Source: Chitinophaga sp. CB10 (GTDB lineage Bacteria; Bacteroidota; Bacteroidia; Chitinophagales; Chitinophagaceae). From it: a DNA stretch of 64,000 nt. A program made the translations under genes and the position numbers. Below the pieces are notes generated by a model, which made no database searches, had not been told where the DNA came from, and was given only the letters and a program-made list of their open reading frames with translations. Location: positions 186,001 to 250,000 of the forward strand of contig MLAV02000007.1 in assembly GCA_001870995.2 (NCBI GenBank). Direction: 5' to 3'. Numbering within the stretch: position 1 is the stretch's first letter; every line of letters begins with the position of its first letter. Shown piece after piece: positions 43,254 to 50,451 of the stretch.

Positions 43254-43670
43254 ATGGGTAACAGAACATTTACAATGATTAAGCCTGATGCGGTTGCAAA
43301 CGGGCATATTGGCGGTATCCTGAACATGATCAACGAAGCAGGTTTCCGTATTGTAGCTATGAAAATGACGCAGCTGTCTGCTGCTAAAGCCGGTGAATTT
43401 TACGCAGTACACAAGGAAAGACCTTTCTATGGTGAGCTGGTTGAGTTCATGAGCAGCGGTCACATCGTTGCAGCTATCCTGGAGAAGGATAATGCAGTGG
43501 AGGACTTCCGTAAACTGATCGGTGCTACCAACCCTGCGAATGCGGAAGAGGGTACTATCCGTAAGAAATATGCGGAGTCTATCGGTCGCAACGCTGTTCA
43601 CGGTTCTGATTCCGATGAGAATGCGCAGATCGAAGGCGACTTCTTCTTCAGCGGTCTGGAGAAATTCTAA
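43254..43670 (+). CDS. ndk: Nucleoside diphosphate kinase
   Basis: A 138-residue Ndk that transfers the gamma phosphate of ATP to NDPs through a phospho-His. The start ATG 43254 (MGNRTFTMIKPDAVANG) matches the family. The active-site region ends in NAVHGSDSDENAQIE, with the catalytic His in the HGSDS motif; RPFYGELVEFMSSG and IRKKYAESIGRNA are also conserved. The C-terminus FFFSGLEKF is typical of Bacteroidota members. A terminator follows directly. Confidence 0.97.
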   Translation: MGNRTFTMIKPDAVANGHIGGILNMINEAGFRIVAMKMTQLSAAKAGEFYAVHKERPFYGELVEFMSSGHIVAAILEKDNAVEDFRKLIGATNPANAEEGTIRKKYAESIGRNAVHGSDSDENAQIEGDFFFSGLEKF

Positions 43671-43695
43671 TCTGTAATTACAGGTAAAGATATAG

Positions 43696-43724
43696 GCCGG
43701 CGTCCATAGGGCGCCGGCTTTTTT
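43696..43724 (+). terminator. Rho-independent terminator of ndk
   Basis: Stem GCCGGCG (43696-43702) pairs with CGCCGGC (43712-43718), followed by TTTTTT. Confidence 0.85.
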
Positions 43725-44297
43725 GGTTTGGGGCAGGTGGTGTGGGATGAGGGAATGGGTGACGGTTGGACGAGGAGGTTATGGCGGTGGTTTAGGGTAG
43801 GCTGATGAGGGTCGGCAGTCGGGGTTTAAGCCAGCCGGTATGGGCAGTAATGGATGACTGATGAAAGGTGATTCCAGGCGGTTAGAGCAGGTTCTTCAGT
43901 TTCCAAACTGCGACTGGCCACCCAAGTTAAACCTGGAAATAATGAATTCATTTTCAATGACTTTATACCTATTATATGCAGCATCACTTTAATTACTGCA
44001 GAAAATTACCGTTATACATTAAAATATTTTTCAATCCAGCATTGTTTTGCAGCCCGTTGCACTCAATTTCCGCTATGGTTCCCGGCAAAAATTGACCAAA
44101 TTCAATTAAAAATTCAGCAATTAATTTTATTGGTTTATAATAAGTTGCATTAATCTATTTAAACCTAACTATCAAACAATCACTTCACATTAAAAATATT
44201 CCACCTGTAAAAAATACCACTACCGTATTTTTCCACATAACTTGCATTTTTACTGCCTGGCCCCTCCTCTTTCAGAAAATGCCCTTATCTTGCCATC
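43725..44297. other. Long gene-free region with a strongly G-skewed segment
   Basis: About 570 bp without a supported gene. The first part (about 43725-43905) is very G-rich and C-poor on the plus strand and contains GGGG, GGG, GGG and GGG tracts at 43730-43759. The remainder is AT-rich. TATCTTG at 44286-44292, just before the xerD ATG, resembles a shortened minus-7 box. Confidence 0.6.
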
Positions 44298-45197
44298 ATG
44301 TGGGAATCATTCCGAAAATTATTCAAGGGTTACCTCCAATTGGAAAGGTCGCTTTCCGCCAATTCCATAGACGCCTATCTCCGGGATGTTGAGAAACTGG
44401 AACAATACCTCCTGGCAAACGGCAAGGAAAAACTACGCCCCCAGGATATCACTTTGCAGGATTTACAAGGTTGCGTGCAATGGATTGCACAGCTCGGTAT
44501 GACTGCCACCTCCCAGGCAAGGATCATTTCAGGAATCAAGGCGTTTTATAAATTCCTGCTCATGGAAGACATGGCTAAAGAAGATCCGAGTCAGCTGCTC
44601 GAGGCGCCCAGGCTCCAGCGGAAATTACCGGATGTACTCTCCTTTGAAGAAATTGAAATGATCATCGCCCAGATACAGCTGGACACCCCGGAAGGCCACC
44701 GCAACAAAGCCATCCTGGAAACCATGTATAGCTGCGGATTGCGTGTAAGCGAAGTGGTGAACCTGCAAATCACGCAGTTACACTTCGATGTGGGGTTCAT
44801 CCGGGTATTGGGGAAAGGCAACAAGGAAAGATTGGTACCTATCGGCAAGGAGGCCATGCGGCAGATAGATATGTACCGGCGGAATATTCGTGTACACATG
44901 CCCGTTAAGCATGGCCATGAGGACACCCTCTTTCTGAACCGGCGGGGCAGCGGCCTTAGCCGGGTGATGATCTTCCTGGTAATTAAAGAGTTGGTGAAGC
45001 TGGCCGGCATAGAGAAGAACGTATCGCCACATACCTTCCGCCATTCGTTTGCCACGCACCTCGTGGAAGGCGGCGCTGACCTGCGGGCGGTACAGGAAAT
45101 GCTGGGGCATGAAAGTATTACAACCACTGAAATCTACACGCATATCGACCGGGATTACCTGCGGGATACCCTGCAGCGGTTCCATCCCAGGTTTTAA
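44298..45197 (+). CDS. xerD: Site-specific tyrosine recombinase XerD
   Basis: A 299-residue tyrosine recombinase that resolves chromosome dimers at dif with XerC. The N-terminal SAM-like domain (1-90) precedes the catalytic domain, which holds all catalytic residues: Arg149 in CGLRVSEV, Lys173, His245 and Arg248 in HTFRHSFATHL, His271 and the nucleophile Tyr280 in EIYTHI. Length and lack of neighbouring mobile genes favour the housekeeping XerD over an integrase. No XerC is in the window. Confidence 0.93.
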   Translation: MWESFRKLFKGYLQLERSLSANSIDAYLRDVEKLEQYLLANGKEKLRPQDITLQDLQGCVQWIAQLGMTATSQARIISGIKAFYKFLLMEDMAKEDPSQLLEAPRLQRKLPDVLSFEEIEMIIAQIQLDTPEGHRNKAILETMYSCGLRVSEVVNLQITQLHFDVGFIRVLGKGNKERLVPIGKEAMRQIDMYRRNIRVHMPVKHGHEDTLFLNRRGSGLSRVMIFLVIKELVKLAGIEKNVSPHTFRHSFATHLVEGGADLRAVQEMLGHESITTTEIYTHIDRDYLRDTLQRFHPRF

Positions 45198-45393
45198 ACC
45201 GGCGTTCCTCCTTACTACCATTATAATATGAAGTGGCACTTCCACGGAGGGTTTTCAGGAAACGCGTGCCATTAGGATACCTATATTACCCACGGCATAC
45301 TCCATCGGGCGCCTGTTTGGTAACCGGGCAGTTACTGCCCAGGCGTCATTACATCTCTCCCCCTAAAAATATTTAAACGCGATATAAAAGCGA

Positions 45394-45420
45394 AGCGGCT
45401 CCGTGCATCACGGAGCCGCT
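45394..45420 (-). terminator. Terminator of the beta-sandwich protein gene
   Basis: A perfect 12-bp stem AGCGGCTCCGTG (45394-45405) with CACGGAGCCGCT (45409-45420). On the minus strand it is followed by TCGCTTTTATA. Confidence 0.7.
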
Positions 45421-45437
45421 CTCAAACATTGGGTAGT

Positions 45438-46349
45438 TTAATCTTTCACAATAAGCTTTGCATGCGCCATCCGGGCGGGTACGCGGGAGCGGCTGCTGCG
45501 GCCGTCCACACGATTGCGCACATGATGGAGCCAGGTGCTGATATGACGGGTAGCCCGGGTAAAGATGCCGGGTTTGTAAATGATATCCAGCTGGGAACAA
45601 GGCGCAACGTCCTGGCGGTCCGCCGCCATGGCATGCGATTCGTCCTCCGCCCAGATCAGGTGATCGTGCCGGTAGATTTTGAAATACAGGTCAGGCCCCT
45701 GGTTGCTGCGCCCATCGCGGACCAGCTGCAGCCTGCCGGTGTAGAGGTCCCGCCGGGAGAAATGCATGGTATATCTTCCGAATTCGTTGGTATATGTTTC
45801 CGCTACCTTTTTACCGGTAACGGCATTGTAGGCGGCTACTTTCAGGTAAGGCTCGCCGCTGTGGCCCGTCTGACTCTTTACCGTACCGGTGATGACCCAG
45901 GCGCCGGCTGTCCGGTAGATTTCCGCCCAGGCATCCGGTGGAATGAGGTAGGCGTAGGCCGCCATATATTGTCCGTTCTGTTTTTTCCAATGGGGTACAA
46001 GGTAGCTGAGGCGGTAGTTGCGTGACCGGAGGTTACCCGTTTTACCGGGCATCTCATCCAGGCAGAGATTTAATTCCAGGGCTTCGGTGAAGAGGTGAAT
46101 CTCCTCCCACTGCATGCGGAAGTTACCCATTTCATCCAGGGTAGCTTCAGCAAGGAGGCGGTCCGCCTTCAACAGTACCTCATGCGCCGTAAGCGGACGA
46201 AGGTTATTGAAATGCCCCTTGACGATGGTCAGATGGTCGCCGGACTGACCGGCTTCCGGCAGATAGACCCTGATGCGCGCATTAACCAGCGGCTCAATGC
46301 AATCGTCGCCAATCAACGCAGAGATGTTGCCAATCAGAAGGTAACTCAT
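45438..46349 (-). CDS. Protein of unknown function with two transthyretin-like beta-sandwich domains
   Basis: A 303-residue protein without a signal peptide. Residues 1-100 look like one Cna-B/transthyretin-type domain (LVNARIRVYLPEAG, then LLAEATLDEMGNFRMQW). A second domain (about 150-255) reads ITGTVKSQTGHSGEPYLKVAAYN, ETYTNEFGRYTMHFS and PDLYFKIYRHDHL, the pattern of carboxypeptidase-regulatory-like sandwiches attached to insecticidal-toxin and neuraminidase-like proteins. The C-terminus is very basic (RNRVDGRSSRSRVPARM). It is divergent from the GLRIYYG cassette and shares its intergenic region, so a link is possible. Confidence 0.7.
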   Translation of the reverse strand: MSYLLIGNISALIGDDCIEPLVNARIRVYLPEAGQSGDHLTIVKGHFNNLRPLTAHEVLLKADRLLAEATLDEMGNFRMQWEEIHLFTEALELNLCLDEMPGKTGNLRSRNYRLSYLVPHWKKQNGQYMAAYAYLIPPDAWAEIYRTAGAWVITGTVKSQTGHSGEPYLKVAAYNAVTGKKVAETYTNEFGRYTMHFSRRDLYTGRLQLVRDGRSNQGPDLYFKIYRHDHLIWAEDESHAMAADRQDVAPCSQLDIIYKPGIFTRATRHISTWLHHVRNRVDGRSSRSRVPARMAHAKLIVKD

Positions 46350-46784
46350 AGTTTAAATTTTAAAAAAAGGGGTTAACGAGTTTAACCTAATACTGTTTAA
46401 GGGAACAGTAAAACCCTCTGCTAATGCTAACTACAAACAAACATGGTAGAAAGGCCCGTTGCTGTTTTGTGTACTGTCCGTTGATAAAATAGTCCGTCGG
46501 TTTAACGACAGTACAAAAATCCGTAAGTTAATCGGGCGAATCAAGCGTTGAACAACTGAATAATGGGAATGCGTATTTATACGCAATTTTATGTCAGTGG
46601 TACTATATTATATGATGCGGCGTTTGTGGAGAATGCCGGCGAAAGTCTTTACCAGCAAGGGCTTCCGGTTAACCTGATAAGTTTAAAGCCTTCATCCCGG
46701 CCGCTCAGCGATATTGGTAGTGTAAAAATTTATAATAATTTTACCGCAGACTATTTCTAACTCCTAAATCTAAAACTAACGATT
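46350..46784. promoter_or_regulatory. Divergent control region with two palindromes
   Basis: The region lies between the beta-sandwich gene and the cassette starting at 46785. It holds a perfect palindrome GGTTAA-CGAGT-TTAACC at 46371-46387, 22 bases before the beta-sandwich ATG, and a long imperfect inverted repeat with arms at 46465-46482 and 46504-46519 (common core TACTGTCGTT). A TAATTTTA box lies at about 46735-46742, upstream of the 46785 ATG. A 65-codon ORF at 46563 covers part of it but lacks support. Confidence 0.5.
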
Positions 46785-47201
46785 ATGAGCGCTTCAAAAC
46801 GCCCTTCCATTTCTGAAGCTGGCGGCTTCATCTCTAAAGAGAGAATGGACACATTGCTCGGCAACTATGCAGCTGAACATGCTGATCAAAAATCTGCCGA
46901 TTTTGTAAAAGCTATGTGCTTTTCCAAAGACAAAGTACTGGAACTGCTGGCCAGCGACAGAGCTGCCGGCCTGAGAATCTACTACGGTATTCACGTTGAT
47001 ACAGACGGTGATGGCATCAAAGAAAAGAAAATGGTGTTGGTAGCTACTGATGCTGATGGTAACGATATCCTGCCTTCCGGCGCTTCACTGGATGGCGTGC
47101 AGTCTAAGGATATGGCATTGATTCTGGATGATGGCTTGCCTTGCCCTAACTACTGCGGCGGTGGCGGCGGTGGCGGTACTACCGACCAACAGCCTGAATA
47201 A
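46785..47201 (+). CDS. Small cytosolic protein with GLRIYYG motif and Cys/Gly tail
   Basis: A 138-residue protein with no signal peptide or TM helix. It has GLRIYYG at 62-68, a calcium-loop-like DTDGDG at 72-77, VLVATDADGNDILP, and then CPNYC at 120-124 and seven Gly at 125-131. I recall similar short Bacteroidota proteins with a GLRIYYG/GND-ILP core and a Cys-Pro C-terminus, all uncharacterised. It starts a four-gene group with a 7-TM protein, a histidine kinase and a response regulator. The Cys-Gly tail resembles a substrate for thiol or peptide modification, but no maturase is adjacent. Confidence 0.75.
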   Translation: MSASKRPSISEAGGFISKERMDTLLGNYAAEHADQKSADFVKAMCFSKDKVLELLASDRAAGLRIYYGIHVDTDGDGIKEKKMVLVATDADGNDILPSGASLDGVQSKDMALILDDGLPCPNYCGGGGGGGTTDQQPE

Positions 47202-47256
47202 ATACCAGTTACCAAAATAGTCATAAAAGAAAGATAGATTACTTGTGCTTACAATA

Positions 47257-47928
47257 ATGCTCACGGTATTTTGGTGTATGTTGGGGATCGAATTCCTGGT
47301 TCTGATCCCCTTCCTATTAAAATACAGACAACTGGACCCTTCTTCGAAATGGATTTTTTATTACATTCTCCTTTCACTCCTATTTTCTGCAGGTTCATAC
47401 CTGATTATGATGCTGTATAAGAATAACATGTGGTACTTCAACCTGATGCATTTCCTTCAGTTTGTCGTATTGTCCATGTTCTATATGTCATGCATAAAAT
47501 CCCCCAAACTACGTTACATCATACTCCGCCTGCCTATTGTAATGTTATTTGTTTTTTCCGTCGACTTCTTCCGGATAGATGGAATGAAATTCTATAATTC
47601 AGTGTCCACCGGACTTAAAGCTGCCCTCATGATTTTCTATGCTATCTCATTATTCATGCAGCAGCTGAGCGATAAAGAATTGATTGAAAAATCAATATAT
47701 ATAAACTCTTTACCTACATTCTGGTACAATTCAGGATTATTCCTGTACTTTTGCTCGACTATTTTATTCTCAATCAGTCTGAGTCTGTTCCAAAAAACAC
47801 AGAACGAAAATCCGGACAAAATGGTGCTAGTATCATATAGTATCACATATGCCATCGGCAGTATTTCGATGATCTTGTTTTATATCGGACTAAGCAAGAC
47901 CAAACTCATGAAGTATGCGGATCACTGA
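47257..47928 (+). CDS. Seven-TM membrane protein of unknown function
   Basis: A 223-residue integral membrane protein with seven hydrophobic helices and short loops. TM3 holds MWYFNLMHFLQFVVLSMFYMSCI and TM6 FWYNSGLFLYFCSTILFSI. I recognise no family, but the layout (7TM before a kinase) is like membrane receptor modules encoded separately from their kinase. ATG 47257 is preferred to GTG 47245. Its last 14 bases overlap the kinase ATG, so the two are translationally coupled and likely act together as receptor and kinase (inference). Confidence 0.75.
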   Translation: MLTVFWCMLGIEFLVLIPFLLKYRQLDPSSKWIFYYILLSLLFSAGSYLIMMLYKNNMWYFNLMHFLQFVVLSMFYMSCIKSPKLRYIILRLPIVMLFVFSVDFFRIDGMKFYNSVSTGLKAALMIFYAISLFMQQLSDKELIEKSIYINSLPTFWYNSGLFLYFCSTILFSISLSLFQKTQNENPDKMVLVSYSITYAIGSISMILFYIGLSKTKLMKYADH

Positions 47929-48721
47929 TATCATTATTGTGGGGACCACAGTAATGCTGATATTGGCTATTGTGGTAATACTGCTGGTAATGCTCCAACA
48001 GAAACAGGTAATTCAACACAAACTGATCATTCGCGATAAAGACCTCCAACTGCAACGGGAACGCCTCGAAGCCATCCTCCAGGGCCAGGAACTGGAACGC
48101 AAACGCATTGCCGAAGACCTCCACGATGAAGTGGGCGCGCAGCTCTCCGTCCTGAAGCTCACCATCGGCGGCCTGCAGCCTCTCCTGAAAACAGGCAACG
48201 GGGAAACGGAACGGCTGAAGGAAACCAAAGAATTCACTGACACCATTATTCAGCAACTTAGGTTTATTTCACAAAGCCTGCATCCACAAGCCCTCGACAA
48301 CCTGGGACTGGCCCATGCGCTCGATTCCTTCTGCAACCTGATGAATAAAAACAAACAGGTGGCGATCCATTTCAAAACGCCGGAAAGCACCATCCCGGTG
48401 GACCGCTCAAAGGCGCTGCACGTGTACCGGGTGGTACAGGAACTGATCAACAATATCGTGAAGCACGCGGAAGCTACCAGTATTGAAATCACCTATAAAA
48501 ACACGCCCAATCTCCTGACTGTAGAGGTGGCTGACAACGGGAACGGCAAACTGCTGGATACCCTGAACGAATCAAAGAAGAAGTCGGGCAGCCTGGGACT
48601 TAAGAATATAGAGAGCAGACTCAATATCATCAACGGGACGATCAACTATCACAAGCGAAATCCTATTGGAACCGTAGCACAGATCAATGTGGAGAACTAT
48701 CAGCAATCTGCTCAGAATTAA
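47915..48721 (+). CDS. NarL-type sensor histidine kinase
   Basis: A 268-residue kinase with one N-terminal TM (about 8-28) and a short coiled region, but almost no sensor domain. HisKA_3 carries phospho-acceptor His70 in ERKRIAEDLHDEVGAQLS; HATPase shows VVQELINNIVKHA and SGSLGLKNIESRL. With no extracellular part of its own, it probably takes its signal from the co-translated 7-TM protein. The partner regulator lies 117 bp downstream. Confidence 0.92.
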   Translation: MRITDIIIVGTTVMLILAIVVILLVMLQQKQVIQHKLIIRDKDLQLQRERLEAILQGQELERKRIAEDLHDEVGAQLSVLKLTIGGLQPLLKTGNGETERLKETKEFTDTIIQQLRFISQSLHPQALDNLGLAHALDSFCNLMNKNKQVAIHFKTPESTIPVDRSKALHVYRVVQELINNIVKHAEATSIEITYKNTPNLLTVEVADNGNGKLLDTLNESKKKSGSLGLKNIESRLNIINGTINYHKRNPIGTVAQINVENYQQSAQN

Positions 48722-48837
48722 TTGATTCTTATGTAGTTTTATTCTAAATTGCCATCTGATTCATACACCCGGTATGCATCAGTGGGATTTAATAATTCCC
48801 GGAACATTAATGTAATTCTCTATAAACTGTCCTTCAG

Positions 48838-49497
48838 ATGACACACCATATAAAAGTGGCAATTGCCGACGATCACAAGATCTTCCGCAGTGGAGTCATT
48901 AACACACTTATCCCTTATGAAAATATCAGTGTAATCTTCGAAGCTGATGACGGCCAGCATTTGCTGGACATCATGGAAAAGCAACAACCGGACGTCATCC
49001 TCATGGACCTGAAAATGCCCAACATGGACGGCATTGAGGCGACGGTAAAAGTAAAAGCCAAATACCCGGATGTAAAAGTCATCATCCTCACCATGTACGA
49101 AGATGACAACTTCATCGTACACCTGGTGGAAAACGGCGCCAACGCCTACCTCCTGAAGAATGCCGAGCCGGAAGAAATCTATGAAGCCATCTGCACGACC
49201 TACGACAAGGGTTTCTATTTCAACGAGAATGTAAACCTGGCCCTGCTCAAAAAAGTGCTGCATAAAACCAAGCAGCATGTGAAACCTACACTGAAAAACG
49301 AAGTGCAGCTCAACGACCGGGAACTGGAAGTACTCAAGCTGATCTGCAACGAACAAACCACGCAGGAGATTTCAGAAAAGATCTTCCTCAGCCCACGCAC
49401 CGTGGAAGGCATCCGCCAGAAACTCCTGGAAAAGCTGAACGTAAAAAACAGCGTAGGGATCGTACTCTATGCCTTCAGGAATGGCCTGATCGAATAA
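48838..49497 (+). CDS. NarL/LuxR-family response regulator
   Basis: A 219-residue regulator. The receiver has Asp11/Asp12 and phospho-acceptor Asp57 in LMDLKMPNMDG. The LuxR-type helix-turn-helix (about 155-215) reads LNDRELEVLKLICNEQTTQEISEKIFLSPRTVEGIRQKLLEKLNV. It should be phosphorylated by the kinase at 47915 and activate transcription; one guess for its target is the cassette's own control region (46350-46784). The DUF2911 gene follows after 26 bp and may be co-transcribed. Confidence 0.94.
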   Translation: MTHHIKVAIADDHKIFRSGVINTLIPYENISVIFEADDGQHLLDIMEKQQPDVILMDLKMPNMDGIEATVKVKAKYPDVKVIILTMYEDDNFIVHLVENGANAYLLKNAEPEEIYEAICTTYDKGFYFNENVNLALLKKVLHKTKQHVKPTLKNEVQLNDRELEVLKLICNEQTTQEISEKIFLSPRTVEGIRQKLLEKLNVKNSVGIVLYAFRNGLIE

Positions 49498-49523
49498 TGC
49501 CACCAATTTTCTCAACATATAAC

Positions 49524-50369
49524 ATGAAAACTATCAAAACACTTGCGGTAGCCACCGGCTGCGCAATCGTACTGTACGCAGGCTCCGCTTTCGCCCAGGT
49601 TAAAGTACCTGCGCCAAGCCCAAGCCAGACCATTAAACAACAATTTGCACTTTCCAGCGTGGAGCTGAGCTACTCCCGCCCTAACATGAACGGCCGCACC
49701 ATCCTGGGCGACCTGGTACCTTACGACAAAGTATGGAGAACCGGCGCCAACAGCGCGACCACCATCACTTTCGGCGAAGACGTAAGCTTCGGCGGCAAGG
49801 CGGTACCTGCCGGCAAATACGGCCTGGTTACCATCCCGGGCAAACAGTCCTGGACCGTGATCCTCAGCAAAAACCTGAACATCACCAAGCCGGCCGACTA
49901 CAAACAGGAAGACGACGTAGCCCGCGTAACCGTTACTCCTAAACGTAACGCCGCTGCGCAGCAAACCTTCTCCATCGATTTCCAGAACATCCAGTACAAA
50001 TCCATGGACCTGGTGATCAGCTGGGATAAATTCAGCGTGCCGGTAGCCATCACTGCGGACATCGACGGTACCATCCAGTCCCAGATCGACGCGGCCATGC
50101 AGACAGATAAAAAACCTTACTTCCAGGCGGCTATGTACTATGCCGACATGAATAAGGACCTGAAAAAAGCGGTGACCTACATCGACAAAGCTGCCGAGCA
50201 ACAGCCGGACGCCTTCTGGGTAATGTACCAGAAAGCCCGCATCCACTCCCTGGTGAAAGATAACGCAGTAGCGAAAGCCGCCGCACAGCAATCATTAGAG
50301 CTGGCGAAGAAAGCGGAAAGCGCAGATTATGTAGCGCTGAATACGAAGCTGCTGGCGACGTTGAAATAA
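49524..50369 (+). CDS. Secreted DUF2911 protein
   Basis: A 281-residue protein. ATG 49524 gives a signal peptide (MKTIKTLAVATGCAIVLYAGSAFAQ); the longer frame starts upstream at 49497. The DUF2911 domain (about 40-185) shows VELSYSRPNMNGRTILGDLVPYDKVWRTGAN and GKAVPAGKYGLVTIPGKQSWTVILSKN. The C-terminal 90 residues form a TPR-like helical pair (ALMYYADMNKDLKKAVTYIDKA region). No function is assigned to the family. Confidence 0.88.
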   Translation: MKTIKTLAVATGCAIVLYAGSAFAQVKVPAPSPSQTIKQQFALSSVELSYSRPNMNGRTILGDLVPYDKVWRTGANSATTITFGEDVSFGGKAVPAGKYGLVTIPGKQSWTVILSKNLNITKPADYKQEDDVARVTVTPKRNAAAQQTFSIDFQNIQYKSMDLVISWDKFSVPVAITADIDGTIQSQIDAAMQTDKKPYFQAAMYYADMNKDLKKAVTYIDKAAEQQPDAFWVMYQKARIHSLVKDNAVAKAAAQQSLELAKKAESADYVALNTKLLATLK

Positions 50370-50388
50370 CCGCTAACATCAAAAAAAG

Positions 50389-50420
50389 AAAGAGATGCAA
50401 ACTTAATTGCATCTCTTTTT
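50389..50420. terminator. Bidirectional rho-independent terminator
   Basis: A perfect 12-bp stem, AAAGAGATGCAA (50389-50400) with TTGCATCTCTTT (50407-50418), flanked by A- and T-runs. It lies between the convergent DUF2911 and symporter genes. Confidence 0.85.
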
Positions 50421-50451
50421 TATTGGTGGTCTTCGCAGGAAGCAAAGCAGT

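Noticed and set aside
44298..45197. Integrase of a mobile element
   Set aside because: All catalytic residues and the length fit housekeeping XerD. No att-like repeats or cargo genes are adjacent.
46563..46760. 65-codon ORF upstream of the GLRIYYG gene
   Set aside because: No recognised motif or signal, AT-rich, and it covers the likely promoter of the next gene and lies beside an inverted repeat. More likely control region than gene.
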